A stretch of 64,000 bases of DNA, taken from Flavobacterium aeripolare (GTDB taxonomy: Bacteria; Bacteroidota; Bacteroidia; Flavobacteriales; Flavobacteriaceae). The notes beneath the pieces were generated by a model. The model did no database searches, was not told the DNA's origin, and saw only the letters and a list, made by a program, of their open reading frames with translations. The position numbers and the translations under genes were made by a program. The stretch is from the NCBI RefSeq assembly GCF_013294025.1, contig NZ_JABSNL010000009.1, positions 99,868-163,867 of the forward strand, given 5' to 3'. Shown here one piece after another: positions 57,258-64,000 of the stretch. Each line of letters begins with the position of its first letter. Positions within the stretch are counted from its first letter, which is position 1.

Positions 57258-57713
57258 ATGACAATTGAAGAAATTATAAAGACAAATACATCTATGACTA
57301 ATGCAAAACGTATTATGTTAAACGTATTGTATGCACAAAATATCATCTCAGAAAAATTCAACGAGGTCTTAAAACCTTATGATTTATCGAGCGAACAATA
57401 TAACGTATTGAGAATTTTAAGAGGCCAAAAAGGTATTGCAGCAAATATGTTTGCGATTCAAGAACGCATGATTGCAAAGACTAGTAATACCACAAGGTTA
57501 GTTGATAAATTGCTGCTGAAGGAATTAGTTACTCGTAACGTTTGCCCTGATAATCGCCGTAAGATTGAGGTTGCTATAACTCCAAAAGGATTAGAAGTAC
57601 TATCACAATTAGATCCTCAGGTTATTATTCATGAAAATTTCTTCGCGGCAAATCTAGATGCGACTGAACTGGAGACATTAAACACATTATTAGAAAAATA
57701 TAGAAATCATTAA
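57258..57713 (+). CDS. MarR-family transcription regulator
   Basis: 151 residues. Winged helix: LSSEQYNVLRILRGQKG, AANMFAIQERMIAKTSNTTRLVDKLL, NVCPDNRRKIEVAITPKG. First gene of MarR-nitroreductase-YceI, with a promoter palindrome that suggests autoregulation. Ligand probably an aromatic or redox signal. 10 bp before the nitroreductase gene. Confidence 0.93.
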   Translation: MTIEEIIKTNTSMTNAKRIMLNVLYAQNIISEKFNEVLKPYDLSSEQYNVLRILRGQKGIAANMFAIQERMIAKTSNTTRLVDKLLLKELVTRNVCPDNRRKIEVAITPKGLEVLSQLDPQVIIHENFFAANLDATELETLNTLLEKYRNH

Positions 57714-57723
57714 ACCACAAACA

Positions 57724-58356
57724 ATGAGTAAATTTTTAGAGAATCAAAATTGGCGTTATGCCACAAAAAAATTCGATAGTAGCAAGAAAGTTACTGCAGC
57801 CGATTTAGACTTCTTGAAAGAGGCAGTTAGACTTAGCGCTTCATCATATGGTTTACAATTGTACAAAGTGATTGTAATTGAAAGTGATGAGATAAAAGCA
57901 AAACTTTTAAGTGCTGCCTTTGGACAAACACAAATTACAGATGCTTCTCACCTATTCATTTTTGCAGCACAAACAAATGTTGGTGCTACTGAAGTACAAT
58001 CTTACATCAAGAATATTAGTGAAACGAGAGGTATCCCTGCCGAAGCATTGAATGGATTCTCTGATTTAATGAATGGTGCCATAAAAGGAATGAGCGACGA
58101 GGCACAAACCGTTTGGACTGCAAAACAAACCTACCTTGCTCTTGGTAATCTGCTAAATGCAGCAGCAGAATTGAATATTGACACCACTCCTATGGAAGGT
58201 TTCAATGCAGCACAATTTAATGAGATCTTAGGTTTAGACAAATTAAACTTAAACGCTACTGTAATTGCTCCTGTGGGATACCGCCACACTGAAGATGATA
58301 CACAGCATTACACTAAAGTAAGAAAGTCTCACGAAGATTTATTTATCACAATATAA
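57724..58356 (+). CDS. NAD(P)H-dependent nitroreductase-family oxidoreductase
   Basis: 210 residues. NfsB-like FMN fold: LENQNWRYATKKFDSSKKV at the start, RLSASSYGLQLYKVIVIES, the dimer region AKQTYLALGNLLNAAAELNID and C-terminal APVGYRHTEDDTQHY with the Arg/His cofactor contacts. Reduces nitro compounds or quinones with FMN. Controlled by the MarR gene upstream; cytosolic. Confidence 0.92.
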   Translation: MSKFLENQNWRYATKKFDSSKKVTAADLDFLKEAVRLSASSYGLQLYKVIVIESDEIKAKLLSAAFGQTQITDASHLFIFAAQTNVGATEVQSYIKNISETRGIPAEALNGFSDLMNGAIKGMSDEAQTVWTAKQTYLALGNLLNAAAELNIDTTPMEGFNAAQFNEILGLDKLNLNATVIAPVGYRHTEDDTQHYTKVRKSHEDLFITI

Positions 58357-58394
58357 TTCAAATACAAATCAATTAAATACCAAAAAAAAAGAAC

Positions 58395-58961
58395 ATGAAA
58401 AATTTAAAAGCAATCGCATTAGCATTAGTAGTCGTTTTATCTACAGCAACAGTATCAGCTCAAACTAAAAAAGTTGACGTAAAAGCAAGCGCAGTAAACT
58501 GGAATGCAAAAAAAGTAACAGGTGAGCACAGTGGAACTGTAAACTTAAAAGATGGTACCTTATTATTTAAAGGAACTAAATTAGTAGGTGGTACATTTAC
58601 AGTAGACATGACGTCTCTAACCGCTACTGATTTAACTGGAGAATATCTAGGTAAATTAAACGGTCACTTGAAATCTGAAGACTTCTTTGGTACTGAAAAA
58701 TTTCCAACGGCAATTCTTGTTTTCAAAAAAATAGGAATGACTTCAAAAGATATGTATGCTGTAACTGCTGATCTTACAATTAAAGGGATTACTAAACCAG
58801 TATCATTTAATATGGCAGTAAAAGGAAACACTGCTTCAACTAAATTTATGGTAGAAAGAACACAATATGATATTAAATACGGGTCAGGAAGTATCTTTGA
58901 TAACTTAGGTGACAAAGCTATTGCTGACGAATTTGAATTAACAGTTGTTTTAAAATTCTAA
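58395..58961 (+). CDS. YceI-family periplasmic lipid-binding protein
   Basis: 188 residues with a Sec signal peptide (KNLKAIALALVVVLSTATVS, cut near AQ at 22-23). Lipocalin-like barrel: VNWNAKKVTGEHSGTVNL, FTVDMTSLTATDL, LKSEDFFGTEKFPTAILVF, TIKGITKPVSFNMAV, YDIKYGSGSIFDNLGDK. Binds isoprenoids such as polyprenyl or quinone tails. Third gene of the MarR operon, 38 bp after the nitroreductase, and closed by a terminator. Confidence 0.95.
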   Translation: MKNLKAIALALVVVLSTATVSAQTKKVDVKASAVNWNAKKVTGEHSGTVNLKDGTLLFKGTKLVGGTFTVDMTSLTATDLTGEYLGKLNGHLKSEDFFGTEKFPTAILVFKKIGMTSKDMYAVTADLTIKGITKPVSFNMAVKGNTASTKFMVERTQYDIKYGSGSIFDNLGDKAIADEFELTVVLKF

Positions 58962-58984
58962 TACTTTTATAACCGCATACTATA

Positions 58985-59012
58985 AACCCAGCAAGCAATT
59001 GTTGGGTTTTTT
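58985..59012 (+). terminator. Intrinsic terminator
   Basis: AACCCAGCAA pairs with TTGTTGGGTT around 4 nt, followed by TTTT. Confidence 0.88.
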
Positions 59013-59075
59013 ATTTCCACAGCTTCTACAGATATTAAAGTTTTCTAAATTTTAATATTTATTGTTTTAATGTGA

Positions 59076-59104
59076 TTGTCATATAAATATATTTTCTATC
59101 TTTG
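59076..59104 (+). promoter_or_regulatory. Promoter of the trp operon
   Basis: TTG (59076-59078), 18 nt, TATCTTTG (59097-59104) is a full match to the Bacteroidota promoter. The transcription start would be about 59109-59110, right at the leader peptide ATG. Confidence 0.8.
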
Positions 59105-59108
59105 ACTT

Positions 59109-59165
59109 ATGAAAACAATTACAAACAATACTTGGTGGTGGAACAATTTACGTCAAACGTCGTGA
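59109..59165 (+). CDS. trpL: trp operon leader peptide
   Basis: 18 codons encoding MKTITNNTWWWNNLRQTS, too short for ordinary ORF calling. Three consecutive Trp codons at 59133-59141 are the hallmark of a translation-controlled attenuator. The peptide's stop codon overlaps a segment able to pair with the downstream terminator. With the promoter placed as above, its mRNA may begin at or within a base or two of the ATG (leaderless). Confidence 0.9.
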   Translation: MKTITNNTWWWNNLRQTS

Positions 59166-59231
59166 ACTAAGCACCTATGGTATTTTTTGAATACAGATAT
59201 AAAAGGCTTGTCATCACGACAAGCCTTTTTC
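59159..59231 (+). promoter_or_regulatory. trp attenuator (terminator and antiterminator)
   Basis: Terminator: AAAAGGCTTGTC (59201-59212) pairs with GACAAGCCTTTT and a T run to 59231. Antiterminator: GTCGTGA (59159-59165), at the end of trpL, is perfectly complementary to TCACGAC (59214-59220) in the terminator loop and 3' arm. A ribosome stalled at the Trp codons leaves GTCGTGA free to break the terminator; one that reaches the stop codon covers it. Confidence 0.8.
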
Positions 59232-59279
59232 CGTTTTTATACTTTTAAATAAATTATAAATCATCAAAATTTATTCGCA

Positions 59280-60683
59280 TTGAAATCATTTAAATTAAAT
59301 ACTAAATACAAACAAATTCTAGCAGACACCATTACGCCTGTCAGTATTTACCTTAAAATTCGCGACAAATTCCCTAATAGTTTGCTTCTAGAAAGTAGCG
59401 ACTATCACGGCGGAGACAACAGCTTCTCCTATATTTGTTGTAATCCCATAGCATCTATAAAAATTGAAAACGAGACAATTTTAAAATCATATCCTGACGG
59501 AACTTCTGAAAAGATCTTTATTACTGAGCAGACTTCTGTTCCTGAAATCATTCAAGAATTCTCGCATGAGTTCACATCAGAGAAGAACGATTTTAAATTT
59601 ATAAACAACGGTTTGTTTGGATACTTATCTTATGACGCTGTTCGTTATTTTGAAAAAGTAACAATAGCAAAAAAAGAAAATAGCAACACTATTCCTGATG
59701 TTTATTATGCCGTTTATCAAAACATCATCGCTATCAATCACTTTAAAAATGAAGCGTATTTATTTTGTCACAGTCTAGATGAAGATACTAATAATCTTGC
59801 TGAAATAGAACAACTCTTGCAATCACGCAACATTGCTTCTTACAAGTTTACAAAGGATGGTGAGGGTTTCTCTAACCTTACAGATGATGAGTTCAAGCAC
59901 AATGTGGCTTTAGCCAAAAAACACTGTTTCCGTGGAGACGTTTTTCAATTGGTTTTATCACGTCGTTTCACACAAGGTTTTAAAGGTGACGAATTTAATG
60001 TATACAGAGCCTTAAGAAGCATCAACCCTTCACCTTACCTATTCTTCTTTGATTATGGTGATTTTAAAATTTTTGGGTCTTCGCCCGAAGCGCAAATTAT
60101 TGTTAAAGATCGTAAAGCCGAAATCCATCCTATTGCCGGAACTTTTAAACGCACTGGAGATGACGAGAAAGATGCTGTTTTAGCCAAACAATTATCTGAA
60201 GACAAAAAAGAAAATAGCGAGCATGTCATGTTGGTTGATTTAGCTCGAAATGACCTAAGCCGCAACGGGCACCATGTAAACGTAGAGCGTTATAGAGAGG
60301 TACAGTTTTTCTCTCATGTGATTCATTTAGTTTCTAAAGTTACAGGACATTTACACGATAAAGCAACAACAATGCAGGTAGTAGCGGATACTTTTCCAGC
60401 AGGAACGTTAAGCGGAGCACCTAAGCATAGAGCCATGCAATTAATCGAAGATTACGAAAAAACAAATCGTAATTTCTATGGTGGTGCGATTGGCTTCATG
60501 GATTTTGAAGGAAACTTCAATCATGCTATTATGATTCGAACATTCTTGAGTAAAAACCACCAACTCCATTCACAAGCCGGTGCAGGAATTGTAGCAAGCT
60601 CTGACGAAGAAAGCGAAATGCAAGAAGTCTACAACAAGCTAAGAGCATTGAATACAGCATTAGATTTAGCTGAAACAATATAA
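59280..60683 (+). CDS. trpE: Anthranilate synthase component I
   Basis: 467 residues, TTG start at 59280; no ATG is available before conserved sequence. Converts chorismate to anthranilate with TrpG glutaminase. The feedback site LLLESSDYHGG lies near residue 35; chorismate-binding core: IAGTFKRTGDDEKD, HVMLVDLARNDLSRNG, FPAGTLSGAPKHRAM and GGAIGFMDFEGN, with QAGAGIVASSDEESEM at the end. First structural gene of the trp operon, 114 bp after the leader peptide. A palindromic repeat sits right after its stop. Confidence 0.95.
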   Translation: MKSFKLNTKYKQILADTITPVSIYLKIRDKFPNSLLLESSDYHGGDNSFSYICCNPIASIKIENETILKSYPDGTSEKIFITEQTSVPEIIQEFSHEFTSEKNDFKFINNGLFGYLSYDAVRYFEKVTIAKKENSNTIPDVYYAVYQNIIAINHFKNEAYLFCHSLDEDTNNLAEIEQLLQSRNIASYKFTKDGEGFSNLTDDEFKHNVALAKKHCFRGDVFQLVLSRRFTQGFKGDEFNVYRALRSINPSPYLFFFDYGDFKIFGSSPEAQIIVKDRKAEIHPIAGTFKRTGDDEKDAVLAKQLSEDKKENSEHVMLVDLARNDLSRNGHHVNVERYREVQFFSHVIHLVSKVTGHLHDKATTMQVVADTFPAGTLSGAPKHRAMQLIEDYEKTNRNFYGGAIGFMDFEGNFNHAIMIRTFLSKNHQLHSQAGAGIVASSDEESEMQEVYNKLRALNTALDLAETI

Positions 60684-60707
60684 TCCCCTTAACCCCCGAA
60701 GGGGGAA
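60684..60707 (+). repeat. Palindromic G/C repeat, copy 1
   Basis: CCCCTTAACCCCCGAAGGGGGAA lies directly after the trpE stop. It contains CCCCC-GAA-GGGGG. One of five related copies in the trp region. Confidence 0.8.
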
Positions 60708-60732
60708 TTAAAAATTTTAATTAAGACAAAAA

Positions 60733-61389
60733 ATGACAAAAGCAAATACATCCTCTGCATCAGTTTCCCCTTCGGGGGCTAGGGGGAAAATACTAGTTAT
60801 AGACAATTACGATAGTTTCACTTACAACCTAGTGCATTACTTAGAAGATTTAGACTGCCAAGTGACCGTTTATAGAAACGATGAGTTTGCAATAGATGAC
60901 ATTGCTGATTTTGATAAAATACTACTTTCTCCAGGCCCAGGAATTCCAGATGAAGCTGGCTTATTGAAAGCTGTGATTGAAAAATACGGACCTACAAAAA
61001 GTATCTTCGGGGTTTGTTTAGGACAGCAAGCCATAGGGGAAGTATATGGCGGAACACTATCTAACTTAGATAAAGTATACCACGGTATCGCTACTAATGT
61101 TAAAACAGTAGTAGATGACGAACTTTTATTTGAAGGATTGGGTAAGGAATTTGAAGTGGGACGCTACCACTCATGGGTAGTAGATGCTAATCTACCTGAT
61201 GTTCTAGAGGCAACCTCATTTGATGAGAATGGCCAAGTAATGTCACTACGCCACAAAACCTACGACGTACGTGGGGTACAATTTCACCCAGAAAGCGTGT
61301 TAACACCAAACGGAAAAAGAATGTTAGAGAACTGGGTAAATATCCTCCCCCCGAACCCTCCGAAGGAGTGGGAGCCAAAACGGAACTAG
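60733..61389 (+). CDS. trpG: Anthranilate synthase component II (glutamine amidotransferase)
   Basis: 218 residues. Glutaminase that feeds ammonia to TrpE: KILVIDNYDSFTYNLVHYLED, LLSPGPGIPDEAG, nucleophile in GVCLGQQAIG and VQFHPESVLTPNG with the His-Glu pair. Unusual: both ends are encoded by dispersed repeat. The N-terminal extension TKANTSSASVSPSGARG precedes the normal start KILVIDN and contains repeat copy 2; the C-terminal LPPNPPKEWEPKRN comes from copy 3. No other start codon is available for the family core. The tails are likely tolerated add-ons. Confidence 0.94.
   Translation: MTKANTSSASVSPSGARGKILVIDNYDSFTYNLVHYLEDLDCQVTVYRNDEFAIDDIADFDKILLSPGPGIPDEAGLLKAVIEKYGPTKSIFGVCLGQQAIGEVYGGTLSNLDKVYHGIATNVKTVVDDELLFEGLGKEFEVGRYHSWVVDANLPDVLEATSFDENGQVMSLRHKTYDVRGVQFHPESVLTPNGKRMLENWVNILPPNPPKEWEPKRN
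60765..60787 (-). repeat. Palindromic G/C repeat, copy 2, inside trpG
   Basis: TTCCCCTTCGGGGGCTAGGGGG is the reverse complement of the copy 5 type. It encodes residues SPSGARG of TrpG. Confidence 0.8.
61344..61376 (+). repeat. Palindromic G/C repeat, copy 3, in the trpG 3' end
   Basis: CCTCCCCCCGAACCCTCCGA followed by AGGAGTGGGAGCC, a degenerate variant. It encodes the Pro-rich C-terminus of TrpG. Confidence 0.65.
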
Positions 61390-61535
61390 ATAATTGATAC
61401 TTATTTACCGTCATAGTTTGCTAAAAAACATTGCAAGCAAAGTTTACAAAAAATGTTTGCAGTTAAAGTTTCAACATAAAGTATAAAGACAAAGTTTACG
61501 CACGTAGTTTAAAGACAAAGTTTAACCATCCAGTC

Positions 61536-61568
61536 ACCCCCTCCTTTGGAGGGGGCCGGGGGGGAGGA
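61536..61568 (+). repeat. Palindromic G/C repeat, copy 4, before trpD
   Basis: ACCCCCTCCTTTGGAGGGGG followed by CCGGGGGGGAGG. It precedes the trpD start. Upstream, AAAGACAAAGTTTA occurs twice (near 61485 and 61510). Confidence 0.7.
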
Positions 61569-61584
61569 TAACAAAAAAAACAAA

Positions 61585-62589
61585 ATGAAAAACATATTAA
61601 ACAGACTAATCAATCACGAAACGCTTTCAAAAGAAGAAGCAAAAAGCGTGTTGGTTAATATTTCAAATGGAAATTACAATCCAAGTCAAATAGCCGCTTT
61701 TGTGACTGTTTACATGATGCGTAGCATAAGTATTGAGGAACTGGCCGGTTTTCGTGAGGCACTATTAGAGCTTTGCATTCGAGTAGATTTATCTGCTTAC
61801 AATACAATCGATTTGTGCGGGACAGGTGGTGACGGTAAAGACACTTTCAATATCTCGACGCTAGCTTCATTTATTACTGCAGGTGCAGGTGTCAAGGTAG
61901 CTAAACATGGTAACTACGGACTATCGTCAATCTCAGGTTCAAGTAATGTGATGGAAAGTCTAGGAATCAAATTCAGTAATGATGCTGACTTCCTTGAAAA
62001 ATCTATCGATCAAGCTGGAATTTGTATTTTACACGCTCCTTTGTTTCATCCTGCAATGAAAAATGTGGGGCCCATTCGAAAAGAACTAGCCGTAAAAACG
62101 TTCTTCAATATGCTAGGTCCTATGGTGAATCCTTCATTCCCGCAGAACCAATTAGTAGGGGTTTTTAACCTAGAGTTAGCGAGAATGTATGCGTACTTAT
62201 ATCAAAATACCGATGTGAATTTTACCATTCTACATTCTCTTGATGGATATGACGAAATTTCGTTAACAAGCCCAACGAAGATTATCACTAGCAGTATGGA
62301 AGGAATGCTTTCTCACGAGACTTTTAATGTAAATCAGTTAAAGCAAAGTGAAATCGAAGGTGGAAAAACAATAGCAGCATCAGCAAAAATGTTTACAGAC
62401 ATCCTTTCAGGCAAAGGAACCGAAGCACAAAACAATGTTGTATGTGCAAATGCTGCTATGGCAATTGCCACAGTAACAGGATGTACTCCACTAGATGGTT
62501 TCGCTCAAGCAAAGGAAAGTTTGCTATCAGGAAAAGGAATGAAAGCATTGACAAAACTACAGGAGTTGAGCAAACAAAAGTCCATTTAA
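61585..62589 (+). CDS. trpD: Anthranilate phosphoribosyltransferase
   Basis: 334 residues from the ATG at 61585 (MKNILNRLINHETLSKEEA); an upstream in-frame ATG at 61546 runs through repeat copy 4 and is not credible. Motifs: IDLCGTGGDGKDTFNIST (PRPP loop), KHGNYGLSSISGSSNVMES and the metal-binding DE in YDEISLTSPT. Transfers phosphoribosyl to anthranilate. It is separate from trpG here, not fused. 196 bp after trpG. Confidence 0.95.
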   Translation: MKNILNRLINHETLSKEEAKSVLVNISNGNYNPSQIAAFVTVYMMRSISIEELAGFREALLELCIRVDLSAYNTIDLCGTGGDGKDTFNISTLASFITAGAGVKVAKHGNYGLSSISGSSNVMESLGIKFSNDADFLEKSIDQAGICILHAPLFHPAMKNVGPIRKELAVKTFFNMLGPMVNPSFPQNQLVGVFNLELARMYAYLYQNTDVNFTILHSLDGYDEISLTSPTKIITSSMEGMLSHETFNVNQLKQSEIEGGKTIAASAKMFTDILSGKGTEAQNNVVCANAAMAIATVTGCTPLDGFAQAKESLLSGKGMKALTKLQELSKQKSI

Positions 62590-62618
62590 AAATTGAATGA
62601 TTTAAAAATTTAAAAATT

Positions 62619-62987
62619 ATGACAAAGTCCTTTGAAGAATTTGAAGTCTACAAGAAGGGAATGCATTTGGCTAAAATTGTTTTTAAACTATTAGGTAATA
62701 AATCATTTGAGAAAGAGTATGGTTTTCAAAATCAAATAAAACGAGCTGTAATTTCGATTACAAATAACATTGCTGAAGGATCAGAATATAATAGCAACAA
62801 ACAATTGATTAAATATTTAAAAATTTCGAAAGGGAGCTGTGCCGAAGTGAGGAGTATGTTAATACTTTCAAGAGAGCTAGGCTTTTGTAATCAAATTCAA
62901 ATTGAAGAAGGATATTCTTTGAGTCTTGAAATTTCGCAAAACCTTTCTAATTTCATCAAATATTTAAATTCGAAAAAAGAAAATTAA
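62619..62987 (+). CDS. Four-helix-bundle protein (23S rRNA-intervening-sequence/S23 type)
   Basis: 122 residues, all helical: FEEFEVYKKGMHLAKIVFK, FQNQIKRAVISITNNIAEGS, NKQLIKYLKISKGSCAEVRS, YSLSLEISQNLSNFIKYLN. The RAVISITNNIAEG signature is that of the IVP/four-helix-bundle family, some members of which lie in 23S rRNA insertions or serve diversity-generating elements. Function of stand-alone copies is unknown. It interrupts the trp operon between trpD and trpC and is flanked by AT-rich TTGAATGATTTAAAAATTT and TTTTTCAATCTTTTAA repeats, suggesting insertion as a unit. Same strand as trp. Confidence 0.9.
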   Translation: MTKSFEEFEVYKKGMHLAKIVFKLLGNKSFEKEYGFQNQIKRAVISITNNIAEGSEYNSNKQLIKYLKISKGSCAEVRSMLILSRELGFCNQIQIEEGYSLSLEISQNLSNFIKYLNSKKEN

Positions 62988-62997
62988 TGGCGATTAC

Positions 62998-63043
62998 AAG
63001 TCAATTTTTCAATCTTTTAATTTTTCAATCTTTTAAATATCAA
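62998..63043 (+). repeat. Direct repeat flanking the four-helix-bundle gene
   Basis: TTTTTCAATCTTTTAA occurs twice in tandem (about 63006-63021 and 63023-63038). An imperfect inverted relative (AAATTGAATGATTTAAAAA) lies before the gene near 62588-62610. These may be the ends of an inserted unit. Confidence 0.55.
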
Positions 63044-63045
63044 AA

Positions 63046-63831
63046 ATGAACATACTCGATAAAATAATAGTAGATAAAAAACGAGAAGTTATTCTCAAAA
63101 AAAGCATTATTCCGGTTTCTCAATTAGAGGCTTCGGTGTTTTTTTCGAAAGAGACTATTTCATTAAGCACTAGTTTAAGAAACAGCAACACTGGAATCAT
63201 TGCGGAGCACAAGCGCCGTTCGCCTTCTAAGTCGGTTATCAATCATAGCTTTACAGTGGAAGAAGTGGTCAAAGGATATGAGAGCGCTGGAGCTTGCGGA
63301 ATTTCAGTTTTAACAGATGGAAAATACTTTGGTGGATCATTAGACGATTTACTATTGGCTAGAGCTTCGGTAAATATTCCGCTATTGCGAAAAGAATTTA
63401 TTGTAGACGAATACCAAATACTAGAAGCAAAGGCACATGGAGCAGATTTAATTTTGCTAATCGCTGCGGTATTAACACGAGACGAAATCAAATCATTATC
63501 TGAATTTGCTAAAAGTTTAGGGTTGGAGGTATTACTAGAAGTGCACAATCAAGAAGAGTTAGAAAAAGCGATTATGCCCACGCTAGACATGATTGGCGTG
63601 AACAATAGAAATTTGAAAACCTTTGAAGTGAGTTTGGATTTCAGCAAGCAATTAGCAGACATGATTCCGAATGAATTCGTAAAAGTATCCGAAAGTGGCA
63701 TTAGCTCAATCGAAGCCATAACAGAATTAAAACCTTATGGTTACAAGGGATTTTTAATAGGGGAAAACTTTATGAAAACAGATGATGCTGGAAAAGCAGC
63801 AACGGAATTCATAAAGCAACTAGCCCCCTAG
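63046..63831 (+). CDS. trpC: Indole-3-glycerol-phosphate synthase
   Basis: 261 residues. TIM barrel: start MNILDKIIVDKKREVILKK, catalytic Lys regions IIAEHKRRSPSK and PLLRKEFIVDEYQI, Glu in EVLLEVHNQEEL-type strand, IGVNNRNLKTFEVSL, VSESGISS. Closes the indole ring in Trp synthesis. The gene ends inside repeat copy 5, which supplies residues LAP and the stop codon. trpF, trpB and trpA would be expected further right, outside the window. Confidence 0.96.
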   Translation: MNILDKIIVDKKREVILKKSIIPVSQLEASVFFSKETISLSTSLRNSNTGIIAEHKRRSPSKSVINHSFTVEEVVKGYESAGACGISVLTDGKYFGGSLDDLLLARASVNIPLLRKEFIVDEYQILEAKAHGADLILLIAAVLTRDEIKSLSEFAKSLGLEVLLEVHNQEELEKAIMPTLDMIGVNNRNLKTFEVSLDFSKQLADMIPNEFVKVSESGISSIEAITELKPYGYKGFLIGENFMKTDDAGKAATEFIKQLAP

Positions 63832-63850
63832 CCCCCGAAGGGGGAACTCC
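63821..63850 (+). repeat. Palindromic G/C repeat, copy 5, at the trpC stop
   Basis: TAGCCCCCTAGCCCCCGAAG followed by GGGGAACTCC. Its TAG at 63829-63831 is the stop codon of trpC. Confidence 0.85.
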
Positions 63851-63897
63851 TCTTTTTGTGGACATGTAAAAGAAGAAAGAGGCAAGAGACAAGAGTA

Positions 63898-64000
63898 AGC
63901 AGCGAGCAGCGAGCAGCGAGCAGCGAGCAGCGAGCAGCGAGCAGCGAGCAGCGAGCAGCGAGCAGCGAGCAGCGAGCAGCGAGCAGCGAGCAGCGAGCAG
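63898..64000 (+). repeat. Tandem repeat of the 7-mer AGCAGCG
   Basis: Almost fifteen perfect AGCAGCG units fill the last 103 bases and run off the window. A looser purine-rich repeat (AAGAGGCAAGAGACAAGAG) leads into it. The full length cannot be seen. Confidence 0.95.

Noticed and set aside
63898..64000. CRISPR array
   Set aside because: Units are 7 bp with no spacers; a simple tandem repeat. No cas genes are present.

Overview
This AT-rich window looks like a chromosome segment of a Flavobacterium-type bacterium (Bacteroidota, Flavobacteriaceae). The evidence is the tmRNA tag GENNYALAA, promoters of the Bacteroidota form TTG-N18-TAnnTTTG, A-rich leaders without clear Shine-Dalgarno sequences, and gene content typical of the family. 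There is no prophage, transposase, CRISPR array or obvious recent island; most genes look like core or near-core chromosome.

Layout. 0-2.5 kb (minus strand): a cyclase-like DUF2652 ORF, an SRPBCC ORF that may be its frameshifted second half, an HD-phosphohydrolase/Pycsar-effector membrane protein, and the start of an alpha/beta hydrolase-OsmC gene. 2.8-8.6 kb: peroxiredoxin-like protein, alpha/beta hydrolase, and a GH130/glycosyltransferase pair. 8.7-13.8 kb: small stress-type proteins (DUF892, SRPBCC, DUF421/YetF, DoxX, lipase-like hydrolase, hydrophilic 64-residue protein). 13.9-14.2 kb: three tRNAs (Arg, Pro, Ser). 14.4-19.2 kb: thiolase, NlpC/P60 peptidase, alanine-dehydrogenase-like enzyme and a serine-hydrolase lipoprotein, then tmRNA. 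19.9-27 kb: a GntR/LacI-type regulator facing a complete Leloir operon (galM, galK, galT, galE, sodium:sugar symporter). 27.8-36.3 kb: KatG, OsmC, an EamA exporter, DJ-1/PfpI, GMC oxidoreductase, GapN-type dehydrogenase and a rhodanese.

36-43.8 kb: a Crp/Fnr regulator, TauE/SafE exporter, cytochrome bd oxidase, an MBL-fold/rhodanese protein, a TPMT-like methyltransferase and a thioredoxin. Three promoters here (tauE, cydA, MBL-rhodanese) carry matches to TGTRAC-N4-GTYACA, each centred exactly 36.5 nt upstream of the end of the -7 element. That is the geometry of class II activation by a Crp/Fnr protein. It suggests a single regulon joining sulfide-tolerant respiration with sulfane-sulfur handling.

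44-51 kb: a TetR-regulated efflux operon resembling E. coli cecR-ybhGFSR, with tandem operators at the TetR start and a tolC-like gene broken at an A8 tract. 51-56.6 kb: a very large hybrid histidine kinase with about ten PAS domains and a GAF domain. 57.2-59 kb: a MarR, nitroreductase and YceI operon. 59-63.8 kb: the trp operon (trpE, trpG, trpD, a four-helix-bundle gene, trpC). It is preceded by a leader peptide with three consecutive Trp codons and an attenuator, and is dotted with five copies of a CCCCCGAAGGGGG-type palindromic repeat that reach into trpG and supply the trpC stop codon. The window ends inside a 7-bp tandem repeat.

Best candidates for new biology: the HD/Pycsar-effector/cyclase-like cluster, the three-promoter Crp/Fnr sulfur-respiration regulon, and the apparently leaderless trp attenuator.
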